This document shows positions 1-6,681 of a stretch of DNA of 39,314 nucleotides, one piece after another. The notes beneath the pieces are model-generated. The model was given only the letters and a program-made list of their open reading frames with translations, did no database searches and was not told the DNA's origin. How positions within the stretch are numbered: position 1 is the first letter of the stretch; each line of letters opens with the position of its first letter. Source of the DNA: a virus; the IMG/VR virus record IMGVR_UViG_3300023180_000146, positions 1 through 39,314 of that record; one strand, written 5' to 3'. Both the position numbers and the translations under genes were made by a program.

Positions 1-110
1 TGAGTAAGCAATTCGTCTATATGCTCACAACCACTAATCATATCAGTAGTAATAGCATCTTCTACGTCTTGCTCAAGGGCAAGTGTTTTAAGTGACTTAT
101 CGTATTTCAT
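1..110 (-). CDS. Hypothetical protein, N-terminal fragment (cut by window edge)
   Basis: The first 36 codons of a gene running off the left edge; the protein begins MKYDKSLKTLALEQD and is acidic after the first few residues. An AAGGA ribosome binding site lies 5 bases before the ATG at 110. It is the first gene after the promoter at 228-256 and the structured leader at 131-212, so its expression is probably controlled by that leader. I do not recognise the family from this fragment. Confidence 0.7.
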   Translation of the reverse strand, partial: MKYDKSLKTLALEQDVEDAITTDMISGCEHIDELLT

Positions 111-130
111 AACAATCCTTTTAGTAGTTC

Positions 131-212
131 ATAGAGACTTGCAGTTAATCTAGAAACGCTCCAGTTGCCGTGTGGCATTCAGTTAATCTAGCGTTTCGCC
201 AGTAGTCTCTAT
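131..212 (-). ncRNA. Structured 5' leader RNA with twin internal loops
   Basis: Read on the minus strand, three nested helices can form: P1 (212-204 with 139-131, 9 bp), P2 (197-190 with 160-153, 8 bp) and P3 (177-174 with 169-166, 4 bp, loop of 4). The P1 and P2 arms are perfectly complementary. On either side of P2 the same two strands face each other, ACTGG and TAGATTAACTG, with 5' and 3' strands exchanged. The element starts about 9 bases after the predicted transcription start and ends just before the ribosome binding site of the gene at 1-110. It may be a cis-regulatory RNA, a processed small RNA, or a DNA-level dyad operator. It lacks the T-arm and overall geometry of a tRNA. Confidence 0.6.
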
Positions 213-227
213 CTCGACTATGTGTAT

Positions 228-256
228 AGTATCGCATACTTTCTGGTAAATGTCAA
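228..256 (-). promoter_or_regulatory. Sigma-70-like promoter with A-tract upstream element
   Basis: The -35 TTGACA (256-251) and -10 GATACT (233-228) are separated by exactly 17 bp. Upstream, positions 257-298 read on the minus strand as four or five A-tracts of about 7-9 A repeated roughly every 10 bp, typical of a bent UP element. The bases around the -10 form a small dyad (AGTAT, GCG, ATACT). The predicted start near 221 gives a leader of about 110 bases ahead of the gene at 1-110. Confidence 0.75.
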
Positions 257-298
257 GTGTTTTTTTGCTTTTTTTTTAACTTTTTTTCGTTTTTTTCT

Positions 299-483
299 CT
301 TGACACGGGCGCTCGTATGTGCGAAAAGCAAAGATGATATTCCCTATTATATTTAATTGCGTTATTTCGCCCTTTTGAGCAATTCATTCTTACCATATCT
401 GTGTATTATTGTGTGAAATAGTGTGAAAATGTGGGGTAAATATATGCTGTTTTTGTGAACATTCATGCTATATGTGTGAACTA
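299..483. other. Non-coding region with phased TGTGAA boxes
   Basis: No convincing gene lies here. On the plus strand TGTGAA occurs at 412-417, 422-427, 454-459 and 475-480. Two further copies at 494-499 and 505-510 lie in the 3' end of the next gene. The start-to-start distances are 10, 32, 21, 19 and 11 bp, close to whole turns of B-DNA. The left part is AT-rich except for a short GC-rich patch near 307-324. A role as a protein-binding array (operator or origin iterons) is an inference. Confidence 0.5.
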
Positions 484-681
484 CTATTGCTCTTGTGAAG
501 TTCTTGTGAACTGTCTAATTACAGTGATAATCGTTACTATGCATACAATGATGATATACTCTTCTACTAAGTTCTTCTCTTGACCTATTGCGTATTCTAT
601 TAGTCTCTCTTTACCCATTAGACCTGCATAGAACATCATGATAAAGAATGAATAGAACGGTATGAGTAGATAGCGTATCAT
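484..681 (-). CDS. Small membrane protein, unknown
   Basis: A 65-residue protein with two hydrophobic stretches, about residues 3-22 and 40-56, separated by a charged loop (GKERLIEYAIGQEKNLVEE). It is probably a two-helix inner-membrane protein. It overlaps the preceding gene by 4 bases (ATGA), so the two are likely translationally coupled. Its last codons carry two of the TGTGAA boxes. I do not recognise a family. Its place at the end of a run of tiny genes fits an accessory host-takeover role, but that is only inference. Confidence 0.6.
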   Translation of the reverse strand: MIRYLLIPFYSFFIMMFYAGLMGKERLIEYAIGQEKNLVEEYIIIVCIVTIITVIRQFTRTSQEQ

Positions 682-866
682 ACTAATATGTCTATTGTAT
701 GCTGTGTGACTGACTTGACTATTTGTCCGGTCTTTGAATACGTTATGTACTCATCTACTACTCTTGTGATTTGACCATCTGTGACTACTTGATGCGTTGC
801 TTTATGTGTAATTGTTGTGTCTAGACGATAGATTGGTAAGAATACTGATGAGATTGCTTCAATCAT
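678..866 (-). CDS. Hypothetical protein, 62 residues
   Basis: A small soluble protein rich in Thr, Val and Ile with alternating polar and hydrophobic residues (ITRVVDEYITYSKTGQIVKSVTQHTIDILV), which suggests a small beta-sheet fold. It overlaps the upstream gene by 8 bases and the downstream gene by 4, so it is in the middle of a coupled set. No family recognised. Confidence 0.6.
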   Translation of the reverse strand: MIEAISSVFLPIYRLDTTITHKATHQVVTDGQITRVVDEYITYSKTGQIVKSVTQHTIDILV

Positions 867-1092
867 AATACTGCTTCTCTTCTAGCATATACTCTTTAAT
901 GTCTTTCACTTGCTCATGCTCTATCATGTCTATGATGAGTTTCGTTAAATCGAGTTCTTTTGATAGATACCCAATGCGTTCTTGAATACGAATAAGTTCT
1001 TGAGTATAGTACTCTAGTTCTTTCTCTTTTCGTACCTTGCTTTCTATTACTTCATGAAGAAGAATTATCTTTTTTTCTTTCTGATGTTCCAT
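859..1092 (-). CDS. Small coiled-coil protein, unknown
   Basis: A 77-residue, strongly charged, helical protein. Residues about 10-60 have heptad-like Leu/Ile spacing (ELEYYTQELIRIQERIGYLSKEL), so a coiled coil is likely. The start lies 41 bases inside the preceding 53-residue gene and has no good ribosome binding site at normal spacing, so coupling or a different start is possible. No family recognised. Confidence 0.55.
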   Translation of the reverse strand: MEHQKEKKIILLHEVIESKVRKEKELEYYTQELIRIQERIGYLSKELDLTKLIIDMIEHEQVKDIKEYMLEEKQYYD

Positions 1093-1213
1093 TGAGATAG
1101 TTAGGTGGTACCTCGCCTTCTAATAGTTTATCAAGTTTTTCTTTGTACTTGAGTTTGAATTCTGCTATTCTACGTTTGATTGATAACGTCTTTTCTTCAA
1201 TACTCATATTCAT
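1052..1213 (-). CDS. Small basic protein, 53 residues
   Basis: An open frame starting MNMSIEEKTLSIKRR and ending with KKDNSSS, filling what would otherwise be a gap between two small genes. It is lysine-rich and helical in character (RRIAEFKLKYKEKLDKLL). The ribosome binding site is poor, and the second ATG two codons later is equally possible. It overlaps the downstream gene by 41 bases. It is supported mainly by gene packing and sensible composition. No family recognised. Confidence 0.45.
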   Translation of the reverse strand: MNMSIEEKTLSIKRRIAEFKLKYKEKLDKLLEGEVPPNYLNGTSERKKDNSSS

Positions 1214-1218
1214 TGTGA

Positions 1219-1446
1219 TTAGTCCGTTCTGCGTAAGTCGTAAATGCGTTGCTCTTCAGGAGATTGTGCGTATGTGATGTTCTGCATATAGCAGTTATGC
1301 GTTGGTTTATCACTCATCTGCTTTACCCAATCTAGTTCTTGAATACATCTATTGAACCATGCTCTATCATGCTCATCATGCGCTTTGTCTCGCTCTTCTG
1401 CGAGTTGTGTCATGCGTACATCAATATACTTCTGTTGCTTTGTCAT
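1219..1446 (-). CDS. Hypothetical protein, 75 residues
   Basis: A charged small protein with one Cys and several aromatic residues (KAHDEHDRAWFNRCIQELDWVKQM), mostly predicted helical in its first half. It is packed one base from the upstream gene. I do not recognise the family; the position in the run of tiny genes is the only context. Confidence 0.6.
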   Translation of the reverse strand: MTKQQKYIDVRMTQLAEERDKAHDEHDRAWFNRCIQELDWVKQMSDKPTHNCYMQNITYAQSPEEQRIYDLRRTD

Positions 1447-1447
1447 G

Positions 1448-1654
1448 CTACTTCTTTCTATACTGTTCAGGAACTTTACCTGCGCCGACTGTTCTATCCC
1501 AGTCTCTTTGTGTGTATTTCGTAGACAACTGCTTCTGTGTCTCTAAAGGCGGTGTATCGCCTATTGCTGTATCGCACATCTGACAGCAATCATCTGTACC
1601 GCAATAGAGATGTTCAGTTTTGTTCTTGTCTTTTCCAGTGTTTGATGAATTCAT
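1448..1654 (-). CDS. Small cysteine-containing protein, unknown
   Basis: A 68-residue polar protein with a cysteine cluster CGTDDCCQMC near residues 18-27 that could bind a metal ion. The C-terminal half is charged and looks disordered. The listed start overlaps the upstream membrane-protein gene by 41 bases; a GGAAG lies very close to this ATG, so the start is uncertain. No family recognised. Confidence 0.5.
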   Translation of the reverse strand: MNSSNTGKDKNKTEHLYCGTDDCCQMCDTAIGDTPPLETQKQLSTKYTQRDWDRTVGAGKVPEQYRKK

Positions 1655-1811
1655 AACTTCCGTCTTTCATTTGCTCTATACAGACAAATCCTTGCTGTTC
1701 TAAGAACTCTGTATACTTCTCTATTTCTGCTTTTGCTCTCATGCGAGTACCTACTTTATATGAAATGTAGATAGTTGCAAGTGCGATTACTGTGTGTAAA
1801 ATCGGATCCAT
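1614..1811 (-). CDS. Small membrane-anchored protein, unknown
   Basis: A 65-residue protein with one N-terminal hydrophobic helix (about residues 3-20, ILHTVIALATIYISYKVG) and then a charged cytoplasmic-type tail, so probably a single-pass membrane protein. Its ATG shares one base with the stop codon of the upstream oxygenase gene (TAATG), which suggests translational coupling. No family recognised. Confidence 0.6.
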   Translation of the reverse strand: MDPILHTVIALATIYISYKVGTRMRAKAEIEKYTEFLEQQGFVCIEQMKDGSYEFIKHWKRQEQN

Positions 1812-2371
1812 TACTTTTCCTCGTCTACGAATGCTACTGAATTAATAATCATGCGTCTATCAGTATTTATTGGATTGCTACTGCAATGTTTGTGATATGC
1901 ATCAAATAATACCGCACGATTTGCTTTAGGCGTCACTCTTCTATTTTCTTCACCAAAGAAGAATGTATCACCATCACTATCATGCAGATAGAATATACAT
2001 GACACTGCACCGTCTGCATCTGTGTCTGTGTGTGGAGGATGAAATGGTGGTGCATTAGGACATGGCATAAGCAGATTTGCTTTGATACGATGAAACTTTA
2101 GACTATCAAATATCCACTTACGCTCAGACTTCTCTAGTGCTTTGACAGCGATGTTGTAAAACTCAGGCCATCTGTTTATTATATCGTTTTCTGCAGTATT
2201 TTTATCGCTATCTGCTAAACATATTGGACGTACCATCTGCGGTGTATCTGCACCCATTATACCTTCTGTGGTTCCGGGAGACCATCTCCATAAGAAATTA
2301 CAATCGGAAATTAGACCATATATCAACTTAAATGTATTATCATCTAAGACATCATCAATTACTTCAATCAT
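1811..2371 (-). CDS. 2OG-Fe(II) oxygenase (prolyl-hydroxylase-like)
   Basis: A 186-residue protein with the double-stranded beta-helix signature of 2-oxoglutarate/Fe(II) dioxygenases. H114-T-D116 is the HxD motif, H162 (possibly H160) in HKHCSSNP is the distal iron ligand, and R172 or R173 is placed to bind 2-oxoglutarate. Such enzymes hydroxylate proteins, nucleobases or small molecules using O2; the substrate here is unknown. They are common in marine T4-like phages. It lies two genes after another 2OG oxygenase and three after a carbamoyltransferase in transcription order, so the two hydroxylases could supply hydroxyl groups for that enzyme (inference). Confidence 0.85.
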   Translation of the reverse strand: MIEVIDDVLDDNTFKLIYGLISDCNFLWRWSPGTTEGIMGADTPQMVRPICLADSDKNTAENDIINRWPEFYNIAVKALEKSERKWIFDSLKFHRIKANLLMPCPNAPPFHPPHTDTDADGAVSCIFYLHDSDGDTFFFGEENRRVTPKANRAVLFDAYHKHCSSNPINTDRRMIINSVAFVDEEK

Positions 2372-2372
2372 T

Positions 2373-2576
2373 TTACACCGTAGGGTCTGGATTATTCTTC
2401 TTATCTTGTACTGCTTTACGCTCTACTTGACACCACTTCTGCAAGTCGCTCATGTGCTTTCTTGCTCTTGTGCCTGCTGACTTATTACCTTTCTCATAAA
2501 AGGTCTGTGTCTCTAATTTAATCATACGAACTAAATCATCTAGTTCAAAAATGCTCTCTTGCCAATCACTCATCAT
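2373..2576 (-). CDS. Small helical protein with KGNKSAGTRARK motif
   Basis: A 67-residue, basic, helical protein. The stretch KGNKSAGTRARKHMSDLQKWCQ (about residues 29-50) matches a motif I associate with small, sometimes 'histone-like', proteins in marine T4-like phages. Basic residues and helical character would suit nucleic-acid binding, but this is inference. The AAGGA ribosome binding site favours the first of two adjacent ATGs. It overlaps the upstream gene by 11 bases. Confidence 0.65.
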   Translation of the reverse strand: MMSDWQESIFELDDLVRMIKLETQTFYEKGNKSAGTRARKHMSDLQKWCQVERKAVQDKKNNPDPTV

Positions 2577-3033
2577 CGTCTTCCTTTTTTGTAAATTGAT
2601 TTGGTTGTACGTCAGTCAAAAGATTAGGAAATGCTTTACGCACAATCTCTCTAGTGACGTTAGGATATAGTTTGCTTATATCTTTATCTTTAGCGGCGCA
2701 TACTAAGTCCGCTTCTTCCCAGTGTATTCCTTCTAGGATTTGTACGAAAACCATCTCTTTTCGCATCTTCGGTAGTGGGTCGCTTACGGCGCATCGTGCC
2801 AAGCGTCTACTCTCAGTGTACAATGAGGCGCTAGACATGCCCACAGGTTCTCTTGTGTCTCTTTTGAATGGTGGCGCCCCTTCTGGTAGGTCAAGCACGA
2901 TGTTCTTATCAAACGCTAGTGCTAAAATATTGCGTAGAGGTCGTAGGTTATTCTGTTGTAGAATGCGAATTCGTTCGGCCTTGCTTGGCGCATCATTACA
3001 TTGTTTCAAAATCTCAGGTATATGCTGTCTCAT
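2566..3033 (-). CDS. Conserved T4-like phage protein (DUF6433-like)
   Basis: A 155-residue protein that I associate with the DUF6433 family of marine T4-like phages, on the basis of LRPLRNILALAFDKNIVLDLPEG and the PPFKRD...GMS segment that follows. No biochemical role is known to me. A GGAG lies before the ATG. A late promoter box TATAAATA at 3063-3070, about 30 bp upstream, suggests late expression independent of the upstream oxygenase gene. The tail is acidic (KKEDDDE). Confidence 0.65.
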   Translation of the reverse strand: MRQHIPEILKQCNDAPSKAERIRILQQNNLRPLRNILALAFDKNIVLDLPEGAPPFKRDTREPVGMSSASLYTESRRLARCAVSDPLPKMRKEMVFVQILEGIHWEEADLVCAAKDKDISKLYPNVTREIVRKAFPNLLTDVQPNQFTKKEDDDE

Positions 3034-3051
3034 AATGTCTCCATTTATCTG

Positions 3052-3693
3052 TTAATCAACTATATTTATATTGCCTGCAACGCTTACTCTTTCGACATCT
3101 TCTGTGAATGGATATACTTGATGCTCTAACCATCCGGGAAACACTACAATCTCACCCTCGACAGGAAAGTGTAGCATACGATTAGGTGAGCATCGATGCA
3201 CTTCACCATATCTCCACTCTATCATACCATCTACAGGATCATTTACACTTCTGTCTTGATACTCATAACCTATTGTAGGGTCTGTTAATTCGTTCTTTAC
3301 ATATATCACAAATGCGTAGTTTGCTTCTTCATGCGTATGATGACCTATTGCTTGATTTGCATGTTGTACGTTCATCCACACATTGTCCAACTGTAGTTCA
3401 TCGATATCCCGAAAGTCTTGAGCATTCAGACCTTTTGTGAAACTGCTTACATGACCTAATATCTCATACAATGCGGCATAGTGAAGCACACTGTTCTCAA
3501 ACTCAAGTCTATTATTCTGTGTAGTTGTATGGCACAACAAATCTTTTACACTTTCTCTTGATTCCCGCACCATCTGTTTAATAGTAACTAAAGTATCAGC
3601 ATTTACTGTGCTTTTGTATATGGGCGGACCAAAGTATCTATTACAACCGTTTTGTAATAAAGGTCTTTCGTATTTTCTTAGTTTCTTGACCAT
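3052..3693 (-). CDS. Putative 2OG-Fe(II) oxygenase
   Basis: A 213-residue protein. The segment WMNVQHANQAIGHHTHEEA followed by FPGWLEHQVYPF and ERVSVAGNI resembles the 2OG-FeII_Oxy_5 type family, which has a paired-histidine ligand motif (H119/H121 here), a distal H191 after FPxWLEH, and R202 for 2-oxoglutarate. It starts 16 bases inside the end of the carbamoyltransferase gene with a strong GAGGAG site, so the two are co-translated. The substrate is unknown; a shared pathway with the carbamoyltransferase is likely from context. Confidence 0.75.
   Translation of the reverse strand: MVKKLRKYERPLLQNGCNRYFGPPIYKSTVNADTLVTIKQMVRESRESVKDLLCHTTTQNNRLEFENSVLHYAALYEILGHVSSFTKGLNAQDFRDIDELQLDNVWMNVQHANQAIGHHTHEEANYAFVIYVKNELTDPTIGYEYQDRSVNDPVDGMIEWRYGEVHRCSPNRMLHFPVEGEIVVFPGWLEHQVYPFTEDVERVSVAGNINIVD
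3063..3070 (-). promoter_or_regulatory. T4-type late promoter box TATAAATA
   Basis: An exact TATAAATA on the minus strand, about 30 bp before the ATG at 3033, inside the last codons of the upstream oxygenase gene. In T4 this octamer is recognised by the phage late sigma factor gp55. Chance occurrence in AT-rich DNA cannot be excluded. Confidence 0.5.
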
Positions 3694-5384
3694 GCTACTC
3701 CTCTATGTTCACAAGTATATACATCAGCACCAACAACTAGTACATCAGGTCCATACTCTTCTGTAAAGGAAAAAGCATCACCTGTTGTGTGACACATGGG
3801 TTTACTGTGTGCGTTGAGTGATGTGTTTACAATAGCAGGTGGTTGACCGTATTGTTTTAATTTTTTCAGTAGTTTAGCATACGGACCATCGTTCACTGTT
3901 TGATATCTTACAGTATTATCTACATGAATGACACCTGATAATTCGCTTTCACCTTCAGGCGTTGGTCTTGCGGTATGTAACATATATGGCGATTTAGTCT
4001 TTGTGTGTAACAGTCTAGACAAGTCTTCTTCTAATATAATGATGCCATATGGACGCCACCATTCTCTATTCTTTAATTTACGTTCATTGAAATAATGTGC
4101 CGCATACTGTCTATTAGGAAGATATATCAAAGAGCGATTACCCAATGCTCTTGGACCAATGTGACTTTCTCCTTGACATACTGCTACAATTTTATTCGAT
4201 ATCAGCATATCAACTACTGTAGCAATTGCCTCATCATTCATCATAGGTATTTCTTCTGACTGCCAGTTCGTTGTAGGACAAGCAGGTGCTTTGATACCCA
4301 TGAAATCTAAAAATGCAAACATAGCACCAAGAGATTGACCTTCATCACCAACACTAGGTGGTATTCTCATGTTTGGAAACTTCTTGTTTAGTATTTCATT
4401 GATTACTACATTGTGTGCTACACCACCACTATAACTAAACTCTTCATCATCTGCACACCATTTAGAAAAGAATTCTTCTAGTTTTTCTGACAATACTATC
4501 TGCCATGTATGCATCCAGTTAAGGTGCCACATGTTTATGAATGGATGACCTTCATTATGATGCCAAACCATAGAATGAATGTATTTACTTGTTTCAGGAT
4601 TCACACTTCGTTTATCCCTTGCTATAGCATCTAGACCATGACCAAAATAAGTATCATCTTCAGTATGGTCACTTTTTGGTACATATTTCCATTTATTCAT
4701 TGCTTCAGCAACAAAATCTTCAAATGAGAATGACCTTAGATGTTCAGCATATGCATGATTGTACTGACCATATGATATCAGACCCATTAAATTACCACTG
4801 CGGTCAGCAAATGAGTTACCCCATGTCCATGAAGGTCCTCTGCCTAACAAGTCTGCAGATGCATCATAATACAAGTCTCCAATCGAACACATATCTTGTT
4901 GTGTGTATTTTTTCACACGCTTATTACCTTCGAACACGCTAATGTGTACACCATAATCACCGCAACCATCAATGACAATACCTTTGTTTTTTCGACCAAA
5001 CAACCACTCGGCGTTCATGTAGTGTGCAAAGTGATGCTCACATCTATAGTACTTCTTTGCACGATATGGTAAGGACTCAAATACATTTGTGAATGTTTCT
5101 TCGCTAATCTCTAGCACAAATTCATTTTCTTTGTACCTCCAATTCATATTTGCTTCATACTTTGGATTTTCAATCTGTTCACCTACAGTGACTACAATAA
5201 CATCTAACTCTAGAGGAATATTCATACCTCGTAGGTCATCTACTAACTTAGGAAAGTCCCACTTGTAGTAGTGATACTTCTTGATACCCTTTACACGCTC
5301 AAGATTTAGATAAGTTGCTTTGTCGCCATCGTAGTATGTCACGTTGGCGTCATGGTTGATAAGATGTAGTGCTAGTACTTTCAT
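3678..5384 (-). CDS. Carbamoyltransferase (NodU/TobZ family)
   Basis: A 568-residue enzyme of full family length. The N-terminal Kae1/actin-like half carries CEHHFAHYMNAEW (metal-binding HHxxH near residue 118), VIDGCGDYG, and later FSYSGGVAHNVVINE and HIGPRALGNRSLIYLP. The C-terminal half ends with PAIVNTSLNAHSKPM and TEEYGPDVLVVGADVY, typical of the carbamoyltransferase C-terminal domain. Known members transfer a carbamoyl group from carbamoyl phosphate, through carbamoyl-adenylate, to hydroxyls of sugars, antibiotics or, in some phages, 5-hydroxymethylcytosine in DNA. The acceptor here is unknown. The gene sits directly after RNase H (TAATG overlap) and before an oxygenase. Confidence 0.92.
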   Translation of the reverse strand: MKVLALHLINHDANVTYYDGDKATYLNLERVKGIKKYHYYKWDFPKLVDDLRGMNIPLELDVIVVTVGEQIENPKYEANMNWRYKENEFVLEISEETFTNVFESLPYRAKKYYRCEHHFAHYMNAEWLFGRKNKGIVIDGCGDYGVHISVFEGNKRVKKYTQQDMCSIGDLYYDASADLLGRGPSWTWGNSFADRSGNLMGLISYGQYNHAYAEHLRSFSFEDFVAEAMNKWKYVPKSDHTEDDTYFGHGLDAIARDKRSVNPETSKYIHSMVWHHNEGHPFINMWHLNWMHTWQIVLSEKLEEFFSKWCADDEEFSYSGGVAHNVVINEILNKKFPNMRIPPSVGDEGQSLGAMFAFLDFMGIKAPACPTTNWQSEEIPMMNDEAIATVVDMLISNKIVAVCQGESHIGPRALGNRSLIYLPNRQYAAHYFNERKLKNREWWRPYGIIILEEDLSRLLHTKTKSPYMLHTARPTPEGESELSGVIHVDNTVRYQTVNDGPYAKLLKKLKQYGQPPAIVNTSLNAHSKPMCHTTGDAFSFTEEYGPDVLVVGADVYTCEHRGVAWSRN

Positions 5385-6217
5385 TAGAATTCTTCAATCA
5401 CCTCAATAAGTAGTTTCATACGTTTAGCAATAAACAAGTCAAGCAGTTTCATCTTACTGCCTGTTATAGCACTATTTAGTTGCTCTAAAATATCTACTTT
5501 CATATGCTGTGGTGTTTGTTTTAAGTCTACAAGAATAGCATTCTCTTTGAAACGCTCGTAGTCGATAGGTGGGTTCTGCATGAACTCAGTCATCTTCTTC
5601 TTACTCATAGGTTTTTGACGACCACCTGTTACGAATACATCACCAGGAGACAAGATGTTTGGTACACCATCACCTCTATCACCTTTGAGAATATGCTCTA
5701 GCAAATAACCTTGAGGGTCGTTGCACTTTATGAACTTTTTGAGTATAGGTGAGTACTGCTCAATATTTGCATATTCTTGAAGTTGCTGAAAGTCTTTGTC
5801 ACCAGACAAAATAAGAATAGGGTCGCCCCCTAGTTGCTGACCATGCTCATGACAGATAGTGCCAATTACATCATCTGCTTCTGCATGTTCTACTTGAATG
5901 ACTTTGTAAGGTGCATTCTCGCGTATCTCATCACGCACTTCATTCAGTGCAGTGAAGATTTCATTCCAATCAAGAGGTGACTTCTCACGGTCGCCTTTAC
6001 GACTTGCTTTGTAGTGTGGAAATACTTCTTTACGCCAGTAGTTCTTATCATCACAACAAATGACCATATCGCCATACTTGTTGCCGAACTTCTTTTTATA
6101 CATACGCAGACTATTGAACACCATATGGCGCACAAGGTCTCGGTCGACAGATGGCGCACTTTGTAACTGCATCATCAAATTACTAATCATTACTTGGTTC
6201 AAGTCTACTAATATCAT
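5384..6217 (-). CDS. rnh: T4-type RNase H / 5'-3' exonuclease
   Basis: A 277-residue FEN1/5'-3' exonuclease family protein like T4 RNase H, which removes RNA primers and adjacent DNA from lagging-strand fragments. Metal-binding acidic residues appear in order: D5 in ILVDLN, CCDDKNYWRKEVFPHYKASRKGDR, HAEADDVIG and LSGDKDFQQL. The GDRGDGVPN segment matches the helix-hairpin-helix region. Its own promoter lies at 6246-6274, giving a leader of about 20 bases with only a weak ribosome binding site (GTGAG). The frame ends at the carbamoyltransferase ATG. Confidence 0.93.
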   Translation of the reverse strand: MILVDLNQVMISNLMMQLQSAPSVDRDLVRHMVFNSLRMYKKKFGNKYGDMVICCDDKNYWRKEVFPHYKASRKGDREKSPLDWNEIFTALNEVRDEIRENAPYKVIQVEHAEADDVIGTICHEHGQQLGGDPILILSGDKDFQQLQEYANIEQYSPILKKFIKCNDPQGYLLEHILKGDRGDGVPNILSPGDVFVTGGRQKPMSKKKMTEFMQNPPIDYERFKENAILVDLKQTPQHMKVDILEQLNSAITGSKMKLLDLFIAKRMKLLIEVIEEF

Positions 6218-6245
6218 ATTATTCTCACTATCATTGTTAAGTCTT

Positions 6246-6274
6246 ATTATCGCACATTATTGTGCAAATGTCAA
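6246..6274 (-). promoter_or_regulatory. Sigma-70-like promoter for RNase H operon
   Basis: -35 TTGACA (6274-6269), 17-bp spacer, -10 GATAAT (6251-6246). The spacer contains the inverted repeat GCACA-n4-TGTGC (6252-6265), immediately next to the -10, which could be an operator. It lies in the only non-coding gap between the genes ending at 6277 and starting at 6217. Confidence 0.8.
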
Positions 6275-6276
6275 GA

Positions 6277-6681
6277 CTAATCGTCTAAATCATCCTCAAA
6301 TTCATCTAACATCAACTGCAGACCTACTTGCGATATCTCTCCTGCTCTGTTCTTGATTATATTGAACTTGCAGTATCTATCAACTAAGTCTTGCATATCA
6401 TGATGTAAGTTACCCTGTCTCATAAGACAACTACGCAATGCTTCTAGTGCAAATGCATAGTCTTTAAGAAACTCAGGATCTTGTACATCTACACCATGAG
6501 CGGCAAACTCTTTAGCACCTGCCATTAGAATGCTTTCTGCGAGATAGTTACTCATGTCATATGCTTTTGCTTTCTGCATATCGTCAATCATGTTTGCGGC
6601 GGTCTCTGCTTCTTTTTGAGCATAGTACTGATTGATTTTCGGGAACTGTACAACATTAGTCTCGTTATCATTTTCATACAT
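6277..6681 (-). CDS. Conserved marine T4-like phage protein, unknown function
   Basis: A 134-residue acidic helical protein. The segment DYAFALEALRSCLMRQGNLHHDMQDLVDRY resembles a conserved stretch of small unknown proteins in marine T4-like phages, so I think the gene is real and conserved, but I cannot name the family. It overlaps the upstream gene by 8 bases and is the last gene before a promoter. Confidence 0.7.
   Translation of the reverse strand: MYENDNETNVVQFPKINQYYAQKEAETAANMIDDMQKAKAYDMSNYLAESILMAGAKEFAAHGVDVQDPEFLKDYAFALEALRSCLMRQGNLHHDMQDLVDRYCKFNIIKNRAGEISQVGLQLMLDEFEDDLDD

Noticed and set aside
300-328. A plus-strand TTGACA (300-305) that could start a rightward promoter
   Set aside because: The hexamer 17 bp downstream (GAAAAG) is not a usable -10 and there are no plus-strand genes to transcribe.
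256-396. A 47-codon minus-strand frame starting MVRMNCSKGRNN and ending in a lysine-rich tail
   Set aside because: The lysine tail is simply the A-tracts upstream of a promoter read as codons, there is no ribosome binding site, and the stop lies in the -35 region.
2654-3055. A 133-codon plus-strand frame opposite the DUF6433-like gene, and similar long plus-strand frames elsewhere
   Set aside because: They are shadows of minus-strand genes, are rich in Ser, Cys and Leu typical of antisense frames, and lack ribosome binding sites.
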